A stretch of DNA of 7,592 nucleotides. Origin: Gammaproteobacteria bacterium (lineage in GTDB: Bacteria > Pseudomonadota > Gammaproteobacteria > Pseudomonadales > Pseudohongiellaceae). The stretch lies in contig RKSA01000191.1 in NCBI GenBank assembly GCA_007571115.1, forward strand, positions 1 to 7,592. The letters run 5' to 3'. Every line of letters begins with the position of its first letter. Position 1 is the first letter of the stretch. The notes beneath the pieces are model-generated. The model was not told where the DNA came from. It saw nothing but the letters and a program-made list of their open reading frames with translations, and ran no database searches. This document shows, in pieces, positions 1-6,807 of this stretch. The position numbers and the translations under genes are program-made.

Positions 1-5
1 CAACG

Positions 6-1190
6 ATGGATTTTTCCCATTCCGAACAACAATTGCTGCTCCAGCAAAGCGTCAGCAAGTTCCTCCAGCAACGCTACGATTTCGAGTCGCGCAATCGCAT
101 CGCCGCGAGCGAGACGGGCTTCAGCAGCGAGAACTGGAAGCTGTTCGCCGAGCTCGGCTGGCTGGCAGTCCCGTTCAGCGAGGCCGACGGCGGTTTCGGC
201 GGTTCGGCGGTCGACTTGATGGTGATGATGGAAGAGTTCGGCAAGGCGATGCTCGTCGAGCCCTATCTCGCTTCGGTGGTCCTGGCCGGCCGCTTGCTCG
301 CGGCCCTCGGCGACCCGAAGCAGAAGGCCTCGCTGTTGCCGCCGCTGCTGGCCGGCGACCTGCAACTCGCCTGCGCCTGGGCCGAATCGGGCTCGCGCTA
401 CAACCTCGCCAATGTCCGCCTCGACGCTCGAGAAGAGGCAGGCAGGATCGTGCTGAACGGAACCAAGATCAACGTCCTGAATGGTCCCAATGCCGACAAG
501 CTGCTCGTCATCGCGAGGGAGAGCGGCGGCGTCACTGATCGCGACGGCATCAGTGCGTTGCTCGTCGACCGGCGCCAGCACGGAGTCGGCGTCGAGGCCC
601 ATGCCAACATCGATGGCGTTCGCGCCGCGCGAATCGCTTTCAGCGAGGTCGCCGTTCCCGAGTCGGCGCGGCTCGGCGCCCCCGGCGGCGCCTTGCCAGC
701 GCTCGAGCGGGTGATTGACTACGCTATCGTCGCGGTCTGCGCCCAGGCCCTCGGCGCACTCGATTCGCTTCTGCGCAAGACCGTCGAATACAGCAAGACG
801 CGCAAGCAGTTCGGCGTCCACATCGGCAGCTTCCAGGCGCTGCAGCATCGCATGGCGGACATGTTCATCGAATGCCAGCAAGCGCGCTCGATCACGATCA
901 TGGCGGCGATGCAGCTCGATTCGAACGAGCCGGTACGCAGCAAGGCCGCCGCAGCCAGCGCCGCCAAGAGCAGGCTCGGCAAGGCGATGCGCAAGGTCGG
1001 CCAGGAAGCCATACAGCTCCACGGCGGCATCGGCATGACCGACGAGTGCGACGTTTCGCACCTGTTCCGCCAAGTCACCGCGCTAGAGCTGCTATTCGGC
1101 GACACCGCCTTCCACACCGCGCGCTTCGCGCACCTGCAGGCCGCGCAAAGCGCAAGCTGCCGCCCGCCCGCCACACATCGAGCGAGCTGA
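6..1190 (+). CDS. Acyl-CoA dehydrogenase, pimeloyl-CoA dehydrogenase small-subunit (PimD)-like
   Basis: This 394-aa flavoenzyme-family protein should take part in alpha,beta-dehydrogenation of an acyl-CoA with FAD in the cytoplasm. The length is normal for the family. The N-terminal helical domain (about 1-115) has the EQQLL and ELGWLAVPF/GGFGG patterns. The central beta domain (about 120-225) contains CAWAESGSRY and a DRDGISALLVD segment. The C-terminal helical domain carries the TRKQFG signature (265-270) and HGGIGMTDE (339-347). In MCAD-like enzymes the catalytic Glu lies in an IYEGT motif. The aligned place here reads LFGD (363-366), as is usual in PimD-type small subunits that pair with a second dehydrogenase chain. 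I infer a heteromeric enzyme whose partner gene lies to the left. The last 12 or so residues (rich in R, P and A) look unconserved. The ATG at 6 opens on the standard family N-terminus (MDFSHSEQQ). The substrate is not readable from sequence: pimeloyl-CoA, another dicarboxylyl-CoA or a steroid side chain are all possible. Confidence 0.93.
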   Translation: MDFSHSEQQLLLQQSVSKFLQQRYDFESRNRIAASETGFSSENWKLFAELGWLAVPFSEADGGFGGSAVDLMVMMEEFGKAMLVEPYLASVVLAGRLLAALGDPKQKASLLPPLLAGDLQLACAWAESGSRYNLANVRLDAREEAGRIVLNGTKINVLNGPNADKLLVIARESGGVTDRDGISALLVDRRQHGVGVEAHANIDGVRAARIAFSEVAVPESARLGAPGGALPALERVIDYAIVAVCAQALGALDSLLRKTVEYSKTRKQFGVHIGSFQALQHRMADMFIECQQARSITIMAAMQLDSNEPVRSKAAAASAAKSRLGKAMRKVGQEAIQLHGGIGMTDECDVSHLFRQVTALELLFGDTAFHTARFAHLQAAQSASCRPPATHRAS

Positions 1191-1214
1191 TCCCCAGATC
1201 ATGGCCATCTGCCG

Positions 1215-1242
1215 TTGACTTTTTCAGGGTTTGGCTTATCTT
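1215..1242 (+). promoter_or_regulatory. Candidate sigma70-type promoter for the DUF499 gene
   Basis: TTGACT (1215-1220, 5 of 6 to consensus) is separated by 16 nt from TATCTT (1237-1242, 4 of 6). This would start transcription near 1249-1250, about 48 nt ahead of the ATG at 1297. It lies in the only gap (1191-1296) between the metabolic gene and the defence-like genes, where an operon promoter would be expected. This was read by eye and no transcript supports it. No clear operator repeat was seen beside it. Confidence 0.45.
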
Positions 1243-1296
1243 TGGCGCGAACTTTGTCCGGTTAGAAAAGCCTCGAAAGATACTTGGTCTCCTGCA

Positions 1297-4200
1297 ATGA
1301 CAATTCCTACGGTCTTTGAATCCTGCCGTCCACGCGCCGACGTACTGGCGGGAGCGGTCACCGATGCCGATTTCGCGGCGGACCTGGCTCAGGTAATCTG
1401 CGGCAAGGGCAGCGACGATTACGTCGATCCGACGCGGTTCTTTTCCAATACGCATCCGACGAGAGGCCTGAAGAACCTGCTTGCGAACGTTTGCTCGCGT
1501 TTGAGCGGTGCCGGCGGTGAAGCCGCATCGATCTTCCGTCTTGACACTTCCTATGGCGGCGGCAAGTCGCATGCACTGATCGCGCTATGCCACGCCGCAC
1601 GCGCTGGTGCCGACGTGCCGGGCATCGAAGAGTTCATCGATCACGCCCTGTTGCCACGAGGCAATGTGCGTGTTGCCGCCTTCGATGGCGAGAACGCAGA
1701 CCCGGCTAACGGACGACGGATGGAAAGTGGCCATCTCGCCTATACGCCCTGGGGAGAGATCGCGTCGGCCCTGGCCGGCAGCGAAGGCTACGAAAGGGTG
1801 CGCGAAAGCGATGAGCGTCGCATTGCCCCTGGCGCCGAAACCTTGCGCGAGTTGTTCGCAGGCGAAGCGACGCTCATCCTGCTCGACGAGTTGTCGGTCT
1901 ATTTGCGCAAAGTCAGCAAGTTCGACAATGGTGGCGAACAGTTGACAGCCTTCCTGACCTCGCTTTGCAAAGCCGTGGAAGGCGCTCCCAATGCCGTTCT
2001 CGTCTACACGCTTGCGATCGGCAAGGATGGTCTGGCGACAGACGCCTACAATGCCGAAAACCAACGCATCGCAGACCGCATGGCCGAAGCGGGAAGCGTT
2101 TCGGCGCGCAAGGCGACATTGCTCAACCCCACCGAAGAGGACGAGACGATCGAAGTGTTGCGGCGACGGCTGTTCGAGTCCATCGATGAGCAGGCAGCGG
2201 CGAATGCTGCGGATGCTTACCGGTTGCTGTGGAACACCCACCGCGACGCCTTGCCGGAAGCCGCCACTCGGCCGGAGACGGCTGCGGCCTTTCGGTCAAG
2301 CTATCCTTTCCACCCCGAAGTGCTGGAGACCTTGACCGCAAAGACTGCGACGCTGGAAAATTTTCAAAGAGTTCGTGGCATGTTGCGTCTGCTCGCGCGC
2401 ACGGTATCCCATTTGTGGGAGCAAGGGCCCACCGATGCCACGGCGATCCACTTGCATCACATCGATCCTGGCCACGAGCCGATTCGGCAGGAAATCGTCA
2501 CTCGTCTTGGGCAATCGAGGTTCTCGCCCGCCATATCGCGAGACGTTTCCGCTGGCCTTGCCGGGCAGCCAGCGCTGGCCGAGGAACTCGATGCCAGGCA
2601 TCACGGCGGGCTTCCGCCTTTCGCCTCATATGTCGCCCGCACCGTCTTCATGCAAACATTGGCGTTCAATGAGCCTCTGAAAGGCGTTTCGCCAGAGCGG
2701 CTGCGGTACTCTGTGCTTGGCCCCGCGCTGGAAATTGGTTTTGTCGAAGAGGCGCGCAAAAAGTTTCTCGCCGAATCCGCCTACCTCGATGATCGGCCCG
2801 GCGTGCCCATGCGTTTCCTGGCCGAAGCGAACTTGCACCAGTTCATCCGGCGGTCGGAGGAGCATGTTGACGCTGGAGAAATGCGTGCAGAATTGCATGA
2901 CCGCATTCGCCATATCTTCGTCGGTGATACGCTCGACGCCGTGCCTTTTCCCGGCGGGCCTTTCGACGTCGCCGATGAAGTCGCCGATGGCCGCCCGAAA
3001 CTGGTCGTGCTCGGCTACGAAGCGGTGACCGTTGGCAACACGGTCGATCAAGTTCCCGAGTTGATCGAGCGCATCTTCGCAAGGAAGGGTGCCGAAGGCT
3101 CTGCCTTGCGGACACTGCGCAACAATCTCGTGTTCGTTGCGGCAGACGATTCGCGCAAGGGTGACATGCAGCACAAAGCCAGGCGGCGGCTGGCCTTGCG
3201 CGGGTTGAAGAAGCCGGAACGTCTCGCCGATTTGGCTGAGCACCAGCAGGCGCAAGTGCTCGAGCTGGAACAGCGCTCGGAACAGGAACTTGCCCTCGCC
3301 ATCCAGCAATGCTACCGGCATGTGTTCTATCCGTCGCGCAATCGAGTCGGCACGAGCGACGTCGATCTGGCGCATACCGCGATCGACACGCATTCCGCTT
3401 CTGATCGCCCTGGCGCTGGCCAGCAACAGGTTGTGCGGACGTTGCGCGACTTGCGCAAGCTGCGGCTGCCGGAAGACGAGCCGGACTCGCCAGCCTACGT
3501 GCGCGACAGGACTCCGCTCAAGAAGGGGCAGATCACGGTGCTGTCCTTGCGCGAGGAGTTTCGCCGCGACCCGGCGTTGCCCATGTTGGCGGGCGACGAT
3601 CTGTTCGTGCGCGGCGTGCGACGAGGTTGCGAGCAGGGCGAATACGTGTATCAAAGGGGAGGCCTGCTATTTGGAAAGGGTGACCCTCCGGTCACCATCG
3701 AAATTGACGAACAGTCGATCATCTTCACCATGTCGTATGCCAGGGAAAAAGAACTTTGGCCGCGCCAGCAGGCAACGCGGGGCAGCCCTCGCAAAGATAT
3801 CGAGAATGCAGGAAAGGAGTACGGAACGGGCGCAGCCGACGGGACGAAAACGACGGCAAAAAGGGAGGGGCGGCCCGACGAAGATCGAGCGCCGCAAGCC
3901 GGTCATGGGACATTTGCTGCCGAGGGAGTTCTCCGCGAAGCGCTCGTCAGGCTTTGGGAGCAGGTTCGCGGAAGCAAGTTCGAAGCCGTCGCGGAGTTGC
4001 AGATCAGGATGTACGAGGCCGGGGATGCCTTTCGGCTGCTTCGTGCGGTCGGCGCCATATCCGGCGCGGACAAGATCGTCAAGCTGGAAGGCGGCTACGA
4101 GACCCGCGACGACGGAAGTTTCCAGTTGGAGTTCCGCGGGCCGGTGGAGGATGCGAAACCGGTCTGCGAGTTCCTTGGGCCGCAGCTTCGGCAGGCGAGC

Positions 4201-4347
4201 GATTCGCACATCAAGGCCAGCTTTGCGCTAAGCTTCGAGGAGGGCTTGTCCATGCAGGGCAATGCTGCCGAGCAGTTGACTGAACAGTTCAGCCGCTTTG
4301 CCAGCGGTGCCGCGCATGTGTCGGCAACCGCCAAGGCAAAGGTGTAG
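1297..4347 (+). CDS. DUF499-family P-loop ATPase, predicted anti-phage system component
   Basis: This is a 1016-aa AAA+-like ATPase of the DUF499 family. The reading frame is open back to a TTG at 1231, but the ATG at 1297 is preferred: the conserved part starts there (MTIPTVFESCRPR) and the longer version would overlap the promoter. A weak AAAGA lies about 17 nt before it. The Walker A is the family's unusual form, TSYGGGKSH (84-92, Lys90), preceded by a conserved-looking FFSNTHPTRGLKNLL stretch (48-62). Walker B is LILLDE (193-198). A YTLAIGKDG segment lies further on. After the ATPase core comes a long helical middle region. A charged, Gly/Lys/Arg/Asp-rich linker at about 825-870 then leads to a separate C-terminal domain (about 875-1016) with LWEQVRG. 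Family knowledge: DUF499 proteins recur beside DUF1156 methyltransferases and helicases in predicted defence loci. The next gene starts 10 nt after its stop, so they are almost surely co-transcribed. The exact role (DNA translocation, sensing or switching) is unknown. Confidence 0.9.
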   Translation: MTIPTVFESCRPRADVLAGAVTDADFAADLAQVICGKGSDDYVDPTRFFSNTHPTRGLKNLLANVCSRLSGAGGEAASIFRLDTSYGGGKSHALIALCHAARAGADVPGIEEFIDHALLPRGNVRVAAFDGENADPANGRRMESGHLAYTPWGEIASALAGSEGYERVRESDERRIAPGAETLRELFAGEATLILLDELSVYLRKVSKFDNGGEQLTAFLTSLCKAVEGAPNAVLVYTLAIGKDGLATDAYNAENQRIADRMAEAGSVSARKATLLNPTEEDETIEVLRRRLFESIDEQAAANAADAYRLLWNTHRDALPEAATRPETAAAFRSSYPFHPEVLETLTAKTATLENFQRVRGMLRLLARTVSHLWEQGPTDATAIHLHHIDPGHEPIRQEIVTRLGQSRFSPAISRDVSAGLAGQPALAEELDARHHGGLPPFASYVARTVFMQTLAFNEPLKGVSPERLRYSVLGPALEIGFVEEARKKFLAESAYLDDRPGVPMRFLAEANLHQFIRRSEEHVDAGEMRAELHDRIRHIFVGDTLDAVPFPGGPFDVADEVADGRPKLVVLGYEAVTVGNTVDQVPELIERIFARKGAEGSALRTLRNNLVFVAADDSRKGDMQHKARRRLALRGLKKPERLADLAEHQQAQVLELEQRSEQELALAIQQCYRHVFYPSRNRVGTSDVDLAHTAIDTHSASDRPGAGQQQVVRTLRDLRKLRLPEDEPDSPAYVRDRTPLKKGQITVLSLREEFRRDPALPMLAGDDLFVRGVRRGCEQGEYVYQRGGLLFGKGDPPVTIEIDEQSIIFTMSYAREKELWPRQQATRGSPRKDIENAGKEYGTGAADGTKTTAKREGRPDEDRAPQAGHGTFAAEGVLREALVRLWEQVRGSKFEAVAELQIRMYEAGDAFRLLRAVGAISGADKIVKLEGGYETRDDGSFQLEFRGPVEDAKPVCEFLGPQLRQASDSHIKASFALSFEEGLSMQGNAAEQLTEQFSRFASGAAHVSATAKAKV

Positions 4348-4357
4348 GGTTGCGGAA

Positions 4358-4837
4358 ATGGCGCGGCTGGAACGCATATCCGATATCGAAACGCCGGAAT
4401 CTGCGCCGCGCTACGAGTTGCGGCTGCGGCGCCATGGTCCGGTGGACGCTGAATACGAAATCTGGCAATTGCCGGCGCCCGCTTCGCCCCGGCTGACCAG
4501 CGCCCTGCGCGTCGCCGGCCTGCGAGGCCGCAATCTGGAACTCGTCGAGCACCGAGTGCTGAAAAATCTCTCGCAGGCCGGCATCAAGCCGGGCCGTCCC
4601 GTCGATGCGAAAAAGCGGGGCCATGCCTTGACGGAGGATCTGGCGTTGATGCTAGGGCTGCTGTTCCGCGCGCTCGCGCCGATGCGCAGTCGTGACAACA
4701 TGCGGGCAGTGGCCGAAGGCATCGAAGCGATGGGCCGCGAGGAGGCGGCCTATTGGCTTGGAATGGCGATGCATCGCAAGCATCCGCGTCGAGTGCTGAG
4801 TGCGCTAAGATGCCTGTTGACGGAGCCGAGACGCTAG
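4358..4837 (+). CDS. Conserved small protein of unknown function, DUF499-linked (possibly DUF7680)
   Basis: This is a 159-aa soluble protein with no signal peptide or membrane segment. The frame extends upstream to 4298, inside the DUF499 gene. The ATG at 4358 is chosen because it follows the DUF499 stop by 10 nt and has a GCGGAA stretch just before it. The N-terminal half looks like beta strands: YELRLRRHG, then EYEIWQLPAP. It leads into a conserved-looking GRNLELVEHRVLKNL helix. The C-terminal half is helical, with LTEDLALMLGLLFRALAPM, then EEAAYWLGMAMHRKHPRRVL. From memory this fits a small family found beside DUF499 ATPases (DUF7680), but I cannot confirm that name here. No catalytic motif is visible. 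Its position straight after the ATPase suggests a structural or regulatory partner of it (inference). The same frame, after the TAG stop, runs on into the DUF262 relic. Confidence 0.8.
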   Translation: MARLERISDIETPESAPRYELRLRRHGPVDAEYEIWQLPAPASPRLTSALRVAGLRGRNLELVEHRVLKNLSQAGIKPGRPVDAKKRGHALTEDLALMLGLLFRALAPMRSRDNMRAVAEGIEAMGREEAAYWLGMAMHRKHPRRVLSALRCLLTEPRR

Positions 4838-5131
4838 CGATGCCGATATGGCAATGATTTGCCGACCAAATTCCAGAGTCGTGTGGAAGATTGCAACCTG
4901 ATTTTCTACATCATCGATTCGAGGGCACCCGAGCGTGCGCGGCTCGACATTTTCGAGCGAATCAACGGCGGAGAGCCATTGACGCTGCAACAAATGCGCA
5001 ACAGCCTGTACAACGGCAAGGCCACGGAGTTTCTCACGCACAAAGCGATAGCGTGCATTGGGATGGCGGAAATGAGAAGCTATTGCCTCGGCACGATTGA
5101 ACTGTGGGGTTGTGCAAGATGCCTTCCGTGA
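4838..5131 (+). pseudogene. Remnant of a DUF262 (GmrS/ParB-like nuclease family) gene
   Basis: Directly behind the stop of the 159-aa gene, in the same frame, about 65 codons (roughly 4850-5048) read as the middle of a DUF262 domain. They give NDLPTKFQSRVEDCNLIFYI, then IFERINGGEPLTLQQMRNSL, then YNGKATEFL. This corresponds to the family's LP..f...i....l.v.iid and fERIN.g..Lt.qE.Rn.l blocks. The N-terminal part of the domain with the DGQQR-type motif is missing, as is everything after about FLTHKA. The rest up to the TAG at 5129-5131 has no recognisable similarity. There is no good start codon: TTG at 4859 has no ribosome binding site, and the first in-frame ATG is at 4994. DUF262 proteins include the GmrS half of type IV modification-dependent restriction enzymes. 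I read this as a relic truncated at both ends. It fills the only sizeable gap in the locus and is overlapped at its end by the next gene. Confidence 0.65.
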
Positions 5132-6279
5132 ATCCTGAAATCCTCTCTTGGGCGCGGACCAGCGGGGGGCTTTCGCTGGCCGAGGCGGCACACAAGCTAG
5201 GCATTTCCCAAGCCTACGGGAAGTCGCCCGAACAACGTCTGGGGGATCTCGAGGCCGGTCGGCAAGAGCCGTCCCGCCCGATGCTCGTGAAGATGGAGCG
5301 GATCTATCGGCGCCCCTTGGTTGCCTTTTATCTCGGCCACCCACCGGGGCAGAGCAGGCGAGCGACTGACTTCCGCGCGCTAGCCGCCGAGGATTCGCAG
5401 CCTGAGCACTTTCTCGTGGAAGCCCTGGTGCGTGAGATGCTGGCGCGGCAAAGCCTCGTACACGATGTGCTCGCGGAGGAGCAGGCGGACGAAGTCTCCT
5501 TCGTCGGCACTGTATCACGCGATCGCGGAGTTCCCCATGCTGTGGCGGTGGTCCGGAACCTGTTGGGCTGCGGCCAATCCAGCGGTGCGACTCGAGCTCG
5601 GGAAGCATTTGACAAATTGCGCGCTCGCGCTGAGCGTGCCGGGGCATTCGTGTTGCTCAAGGGTGATTTGGGAAGTCATCACACCGACCTCGAAACGGAC
5701 GTGTTTCGCGGCTTGTCGCTCGTTGACCGGCTTGCGCCATTCATCGTCATCAATGACAACGATGCCAAGCCTGCCTGGTCCTTCACGTTGGTACACGAGT
5801 TTGTGCATCTGCTGCTTGGCAGCAGCACCTGCTCCAGTGCTCGCGATGAAACCGAACTGGAACAATTCTGCGATGACGTTGCCAGCTTGTTCCTGCTTCC
5901 ACCAGTTCCCATCAACGACTTCCGTGCAACGGGCATCGCCCTCGAGGGCGCGGTCAGCGAAGTGGCTCGGGAGTGGCGGGTCAGTCGCACCTTGGTGGCT
6001 TACCGGCTGCTCCGGGCAGGGAAGATCGCTCGCCCGGACTACGAGCGTCTTGCGGCGGAATTCAAGCGGTCATGGCAGCTCCAGCGGAAATCCACGCGAG
6101 AGAGGAATCGACAGTCGGAAGGTGGCCCTTCGTTCTACGTCACGAAGCGTCATCGCACAGGACAGGCGCTGCTCGACCTCGTGAGACGTTCGCATTTCGA
6201 GCGTTCGTTGCCGACCACCCGGGCCGCGACCGTGCTGGGGGTCAAGCCCACGCAGGTTCAAGCAATGTTGGCTGGATAA
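5119..6279 (+). CDS. XRE-type HTH / ImmA-IrrE family zinc metallopeptidase (COG2856), probable antitoxin or regulator of the PIN protein
   Basis: This is a 386-aa two-domain protein. ATG 5119 is preferred over GTG 5104 because the conserved N-terminus (NPEILSWAR) follows it closely, although no strong ribosome binding site is seen. Residues 5-65 form an XRE-like helix-turn-helix (LSLAEAAHKLGIS, then RLGDLEAGRQEPS), followed by RRPLVAFYL (64-72), which is usual in this family. The central peptidase domain has an intact zinc motif HEFVH (His226, Glu227, His230). The likely third ligand is Glu248 in LEQFCDDVASLFLLP. The C-terminus (about 270-386) is helical and ends in GVKPTQVQAMLAG. Family knowledge: ImmA cleaves a phage-type repressor, IrrE/PprI cleaves DdrO, and COG2856 proteins fused to XRE domains are recurrent partners of PIN toxins. 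The downstream PIN gene starts 6 nt after the stop, so the two form a pair. DNA binding by the N-terminal domain could give autoregulation (inference). It could also act as an infection- or damage-triggered protease. Confidence 0.92.
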   Translation: MPSVNPEILSWARTSGGLSLAEAAHKLGISQAYGKSPEQRLGDLEAGRQEPSRPMLVKMERIYRRPLVAFYLGHPPGQSRRATDFRALAAEDSQPEHFLVEALVREMLARQSLVHDVLAEEQADEVSFVGTVSRDRGVPHAVAVVRNLLGCGQSSGATRAREAFDKLRARAERAGAFVLLKGDLGSHHTDLETDVFRGLSLVDRLAPFIVINDNDAKPAWSFTLVHEFVHLLLGSSTCSSARDETELEQFCDDVASLFLLPPVPINDFRATGIALEGAVSEVAREWRVSRTLVAYRLLRAGKIARPDYERLAAEFKRSWQLQRKSTRERNRQSEGGPSFYVTKRHRTGQALLDLVRRSHFERSLPTTRAATVLGVKPTQVQAMLAG

Positions 6280-6285
6280 AGCAAA

Positions 6286-6807
6286 TTGATCTACCTCCTT
6301 GATGCCAATGTGCTGATCGATGCGGAACGCGACTACTACACCATGGAGCGCGTGCCGGAGTTCTGGGACTGGTTGCTGCATCTCGCGGATTCCGGCCAGG
6401 CAAAGCTGCCCATTGAGGTGCTTGAAGAACTCAGCCGGGGGCAAAGGGAAGACCCGCTCGTGATGTGGGTAAAGAGGCACAAGGCAGCATTGCTTTGGAC
6501 AGGAGAGGCAGTGATCGGCAATGTGCGGCGCGCGGTCAATGAAGGCTATGCCGCAGATTTGACAGAGGACGAATTGCAAAAGCTGGGCGCTGACCCGTTT
6601 CTCTTGGCGCATGCGCTATCGATGGATGGTTCGATCACATTGGTTACCATGGAAGTCTCCAAGCCTAGACGTGAGCGAGCCAACCGGCACTTGCCCGATG
6701 TCTGCAAGACGCTGGGTGTTCCTTGCATCGATACGTTCGAGCTGCTGCGGCGGCTCAACTTCCGCACCGATTGGCGGAACACCCTGCGGCTTGGGCGCCG
6801 GCCATGA
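6286..6807 (+). CDS. PIN-domain protein of DUF4411 type, probable toxin RNase
   Basis: This is a 173-aa single-domain protein of about the usual DUF4411 length. It starts at TTG 6286, and this start is needed: the first in-frame ATG would remove the essential first strand MIYLLDANVLIDA with Asp6. The PIN acidic residues are visible: Asp6, a Glu in IEVLEEL (44, 47 or 48), Asp103 in GADPFLLAHAL, and Glu123 in TLVTMEV as the probable fourth. The site therefore looks intact, and metal-dependent RNA cleavage is the expected activity. DUF4411 genes commonly follow XRE/ImmA-type genes like the one 6 nt upstream, in a toxin-antitoxin-like order of antitoxin first. The TTG start and poor ribosome binding site would keep yield low relative to the partner (inference). 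The last ten or so residues (NTLRLGRRP) look non-conserved and run into the overlap with the methyltransferase start. A DNA or tRNA substrate cannot be excluded. Confidence 0.9.
   Translation: MIYLLDANVLIDAERDYYTMERVPEFWDWLLHLADSGQAKLPIEVLEELSRGQREDPLVMWVKRHKAALLWTGEAVIGNVRRAVNEGYAADLTEDELQKLGADPFLLAHALSMDGSITLVTMEVSKPRRERANRHLPDVCKTLGVPCIDTFELLRRLNFRTDWRNTLRLGRRP
6804..6807 (+). promoter_or_regulatory. ATGA stop-start overlap coupling PIN and methyltransferase translation
   Basis: The PIN gene's TGA (6805-6807) overlaps the ATG (6804-6806) of the DUF1156 gene. No convincing Shine-Dalgarno sequence precedes this ATG (the upstream bases are GGGCGCCGGCC). This points to re-initiation by ribosomes finishing the PIN gene, so the methyltransferase would be made in proportion to the PIN protein. 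Confidence 0.8.

Noticed and set aside
1195..1224. Possible terminator after the dehydrogenase gene: CAGAT/ATCTG around CATGGCC, then TTTTT
   Set aside because: The stem is only 5 bp and the T run begins 8 nt after it, overlapping the proposed -35 box. This is too weak to call.
1585..2241. Reverse-strand open frame (218 codons) opposite the Walker A/B region
   Set aside because: It is antisense to the conserved ATPase core, so it is a shadow frame.
2626..3654. Long reverse-strand open frame (342 codons) opposite the DUF499 gene
   Set aside because: It lies wholly within the well-supported DUF499 coding region and its translation matches no family I know. Long antisense frames are common in GC-rich genes.
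4979..5012. TTGACG followed by TGTACA as a promoter for the ImmA gene
   Set aside because: The spacing is about 22 nt and the -10 match is poor. It lies in the DUF262-like coding sequence and is probably chance.
4805..5647. Reverse-strand open frame (280 codons) across the 4838-5118 gap
   Set aside because: Its product is rich in Arg, Pro and Ala with no domain pattern. It overlaps the ImmA gene heavily, and the forward strand of the gap shows DUF262 similarity instead.
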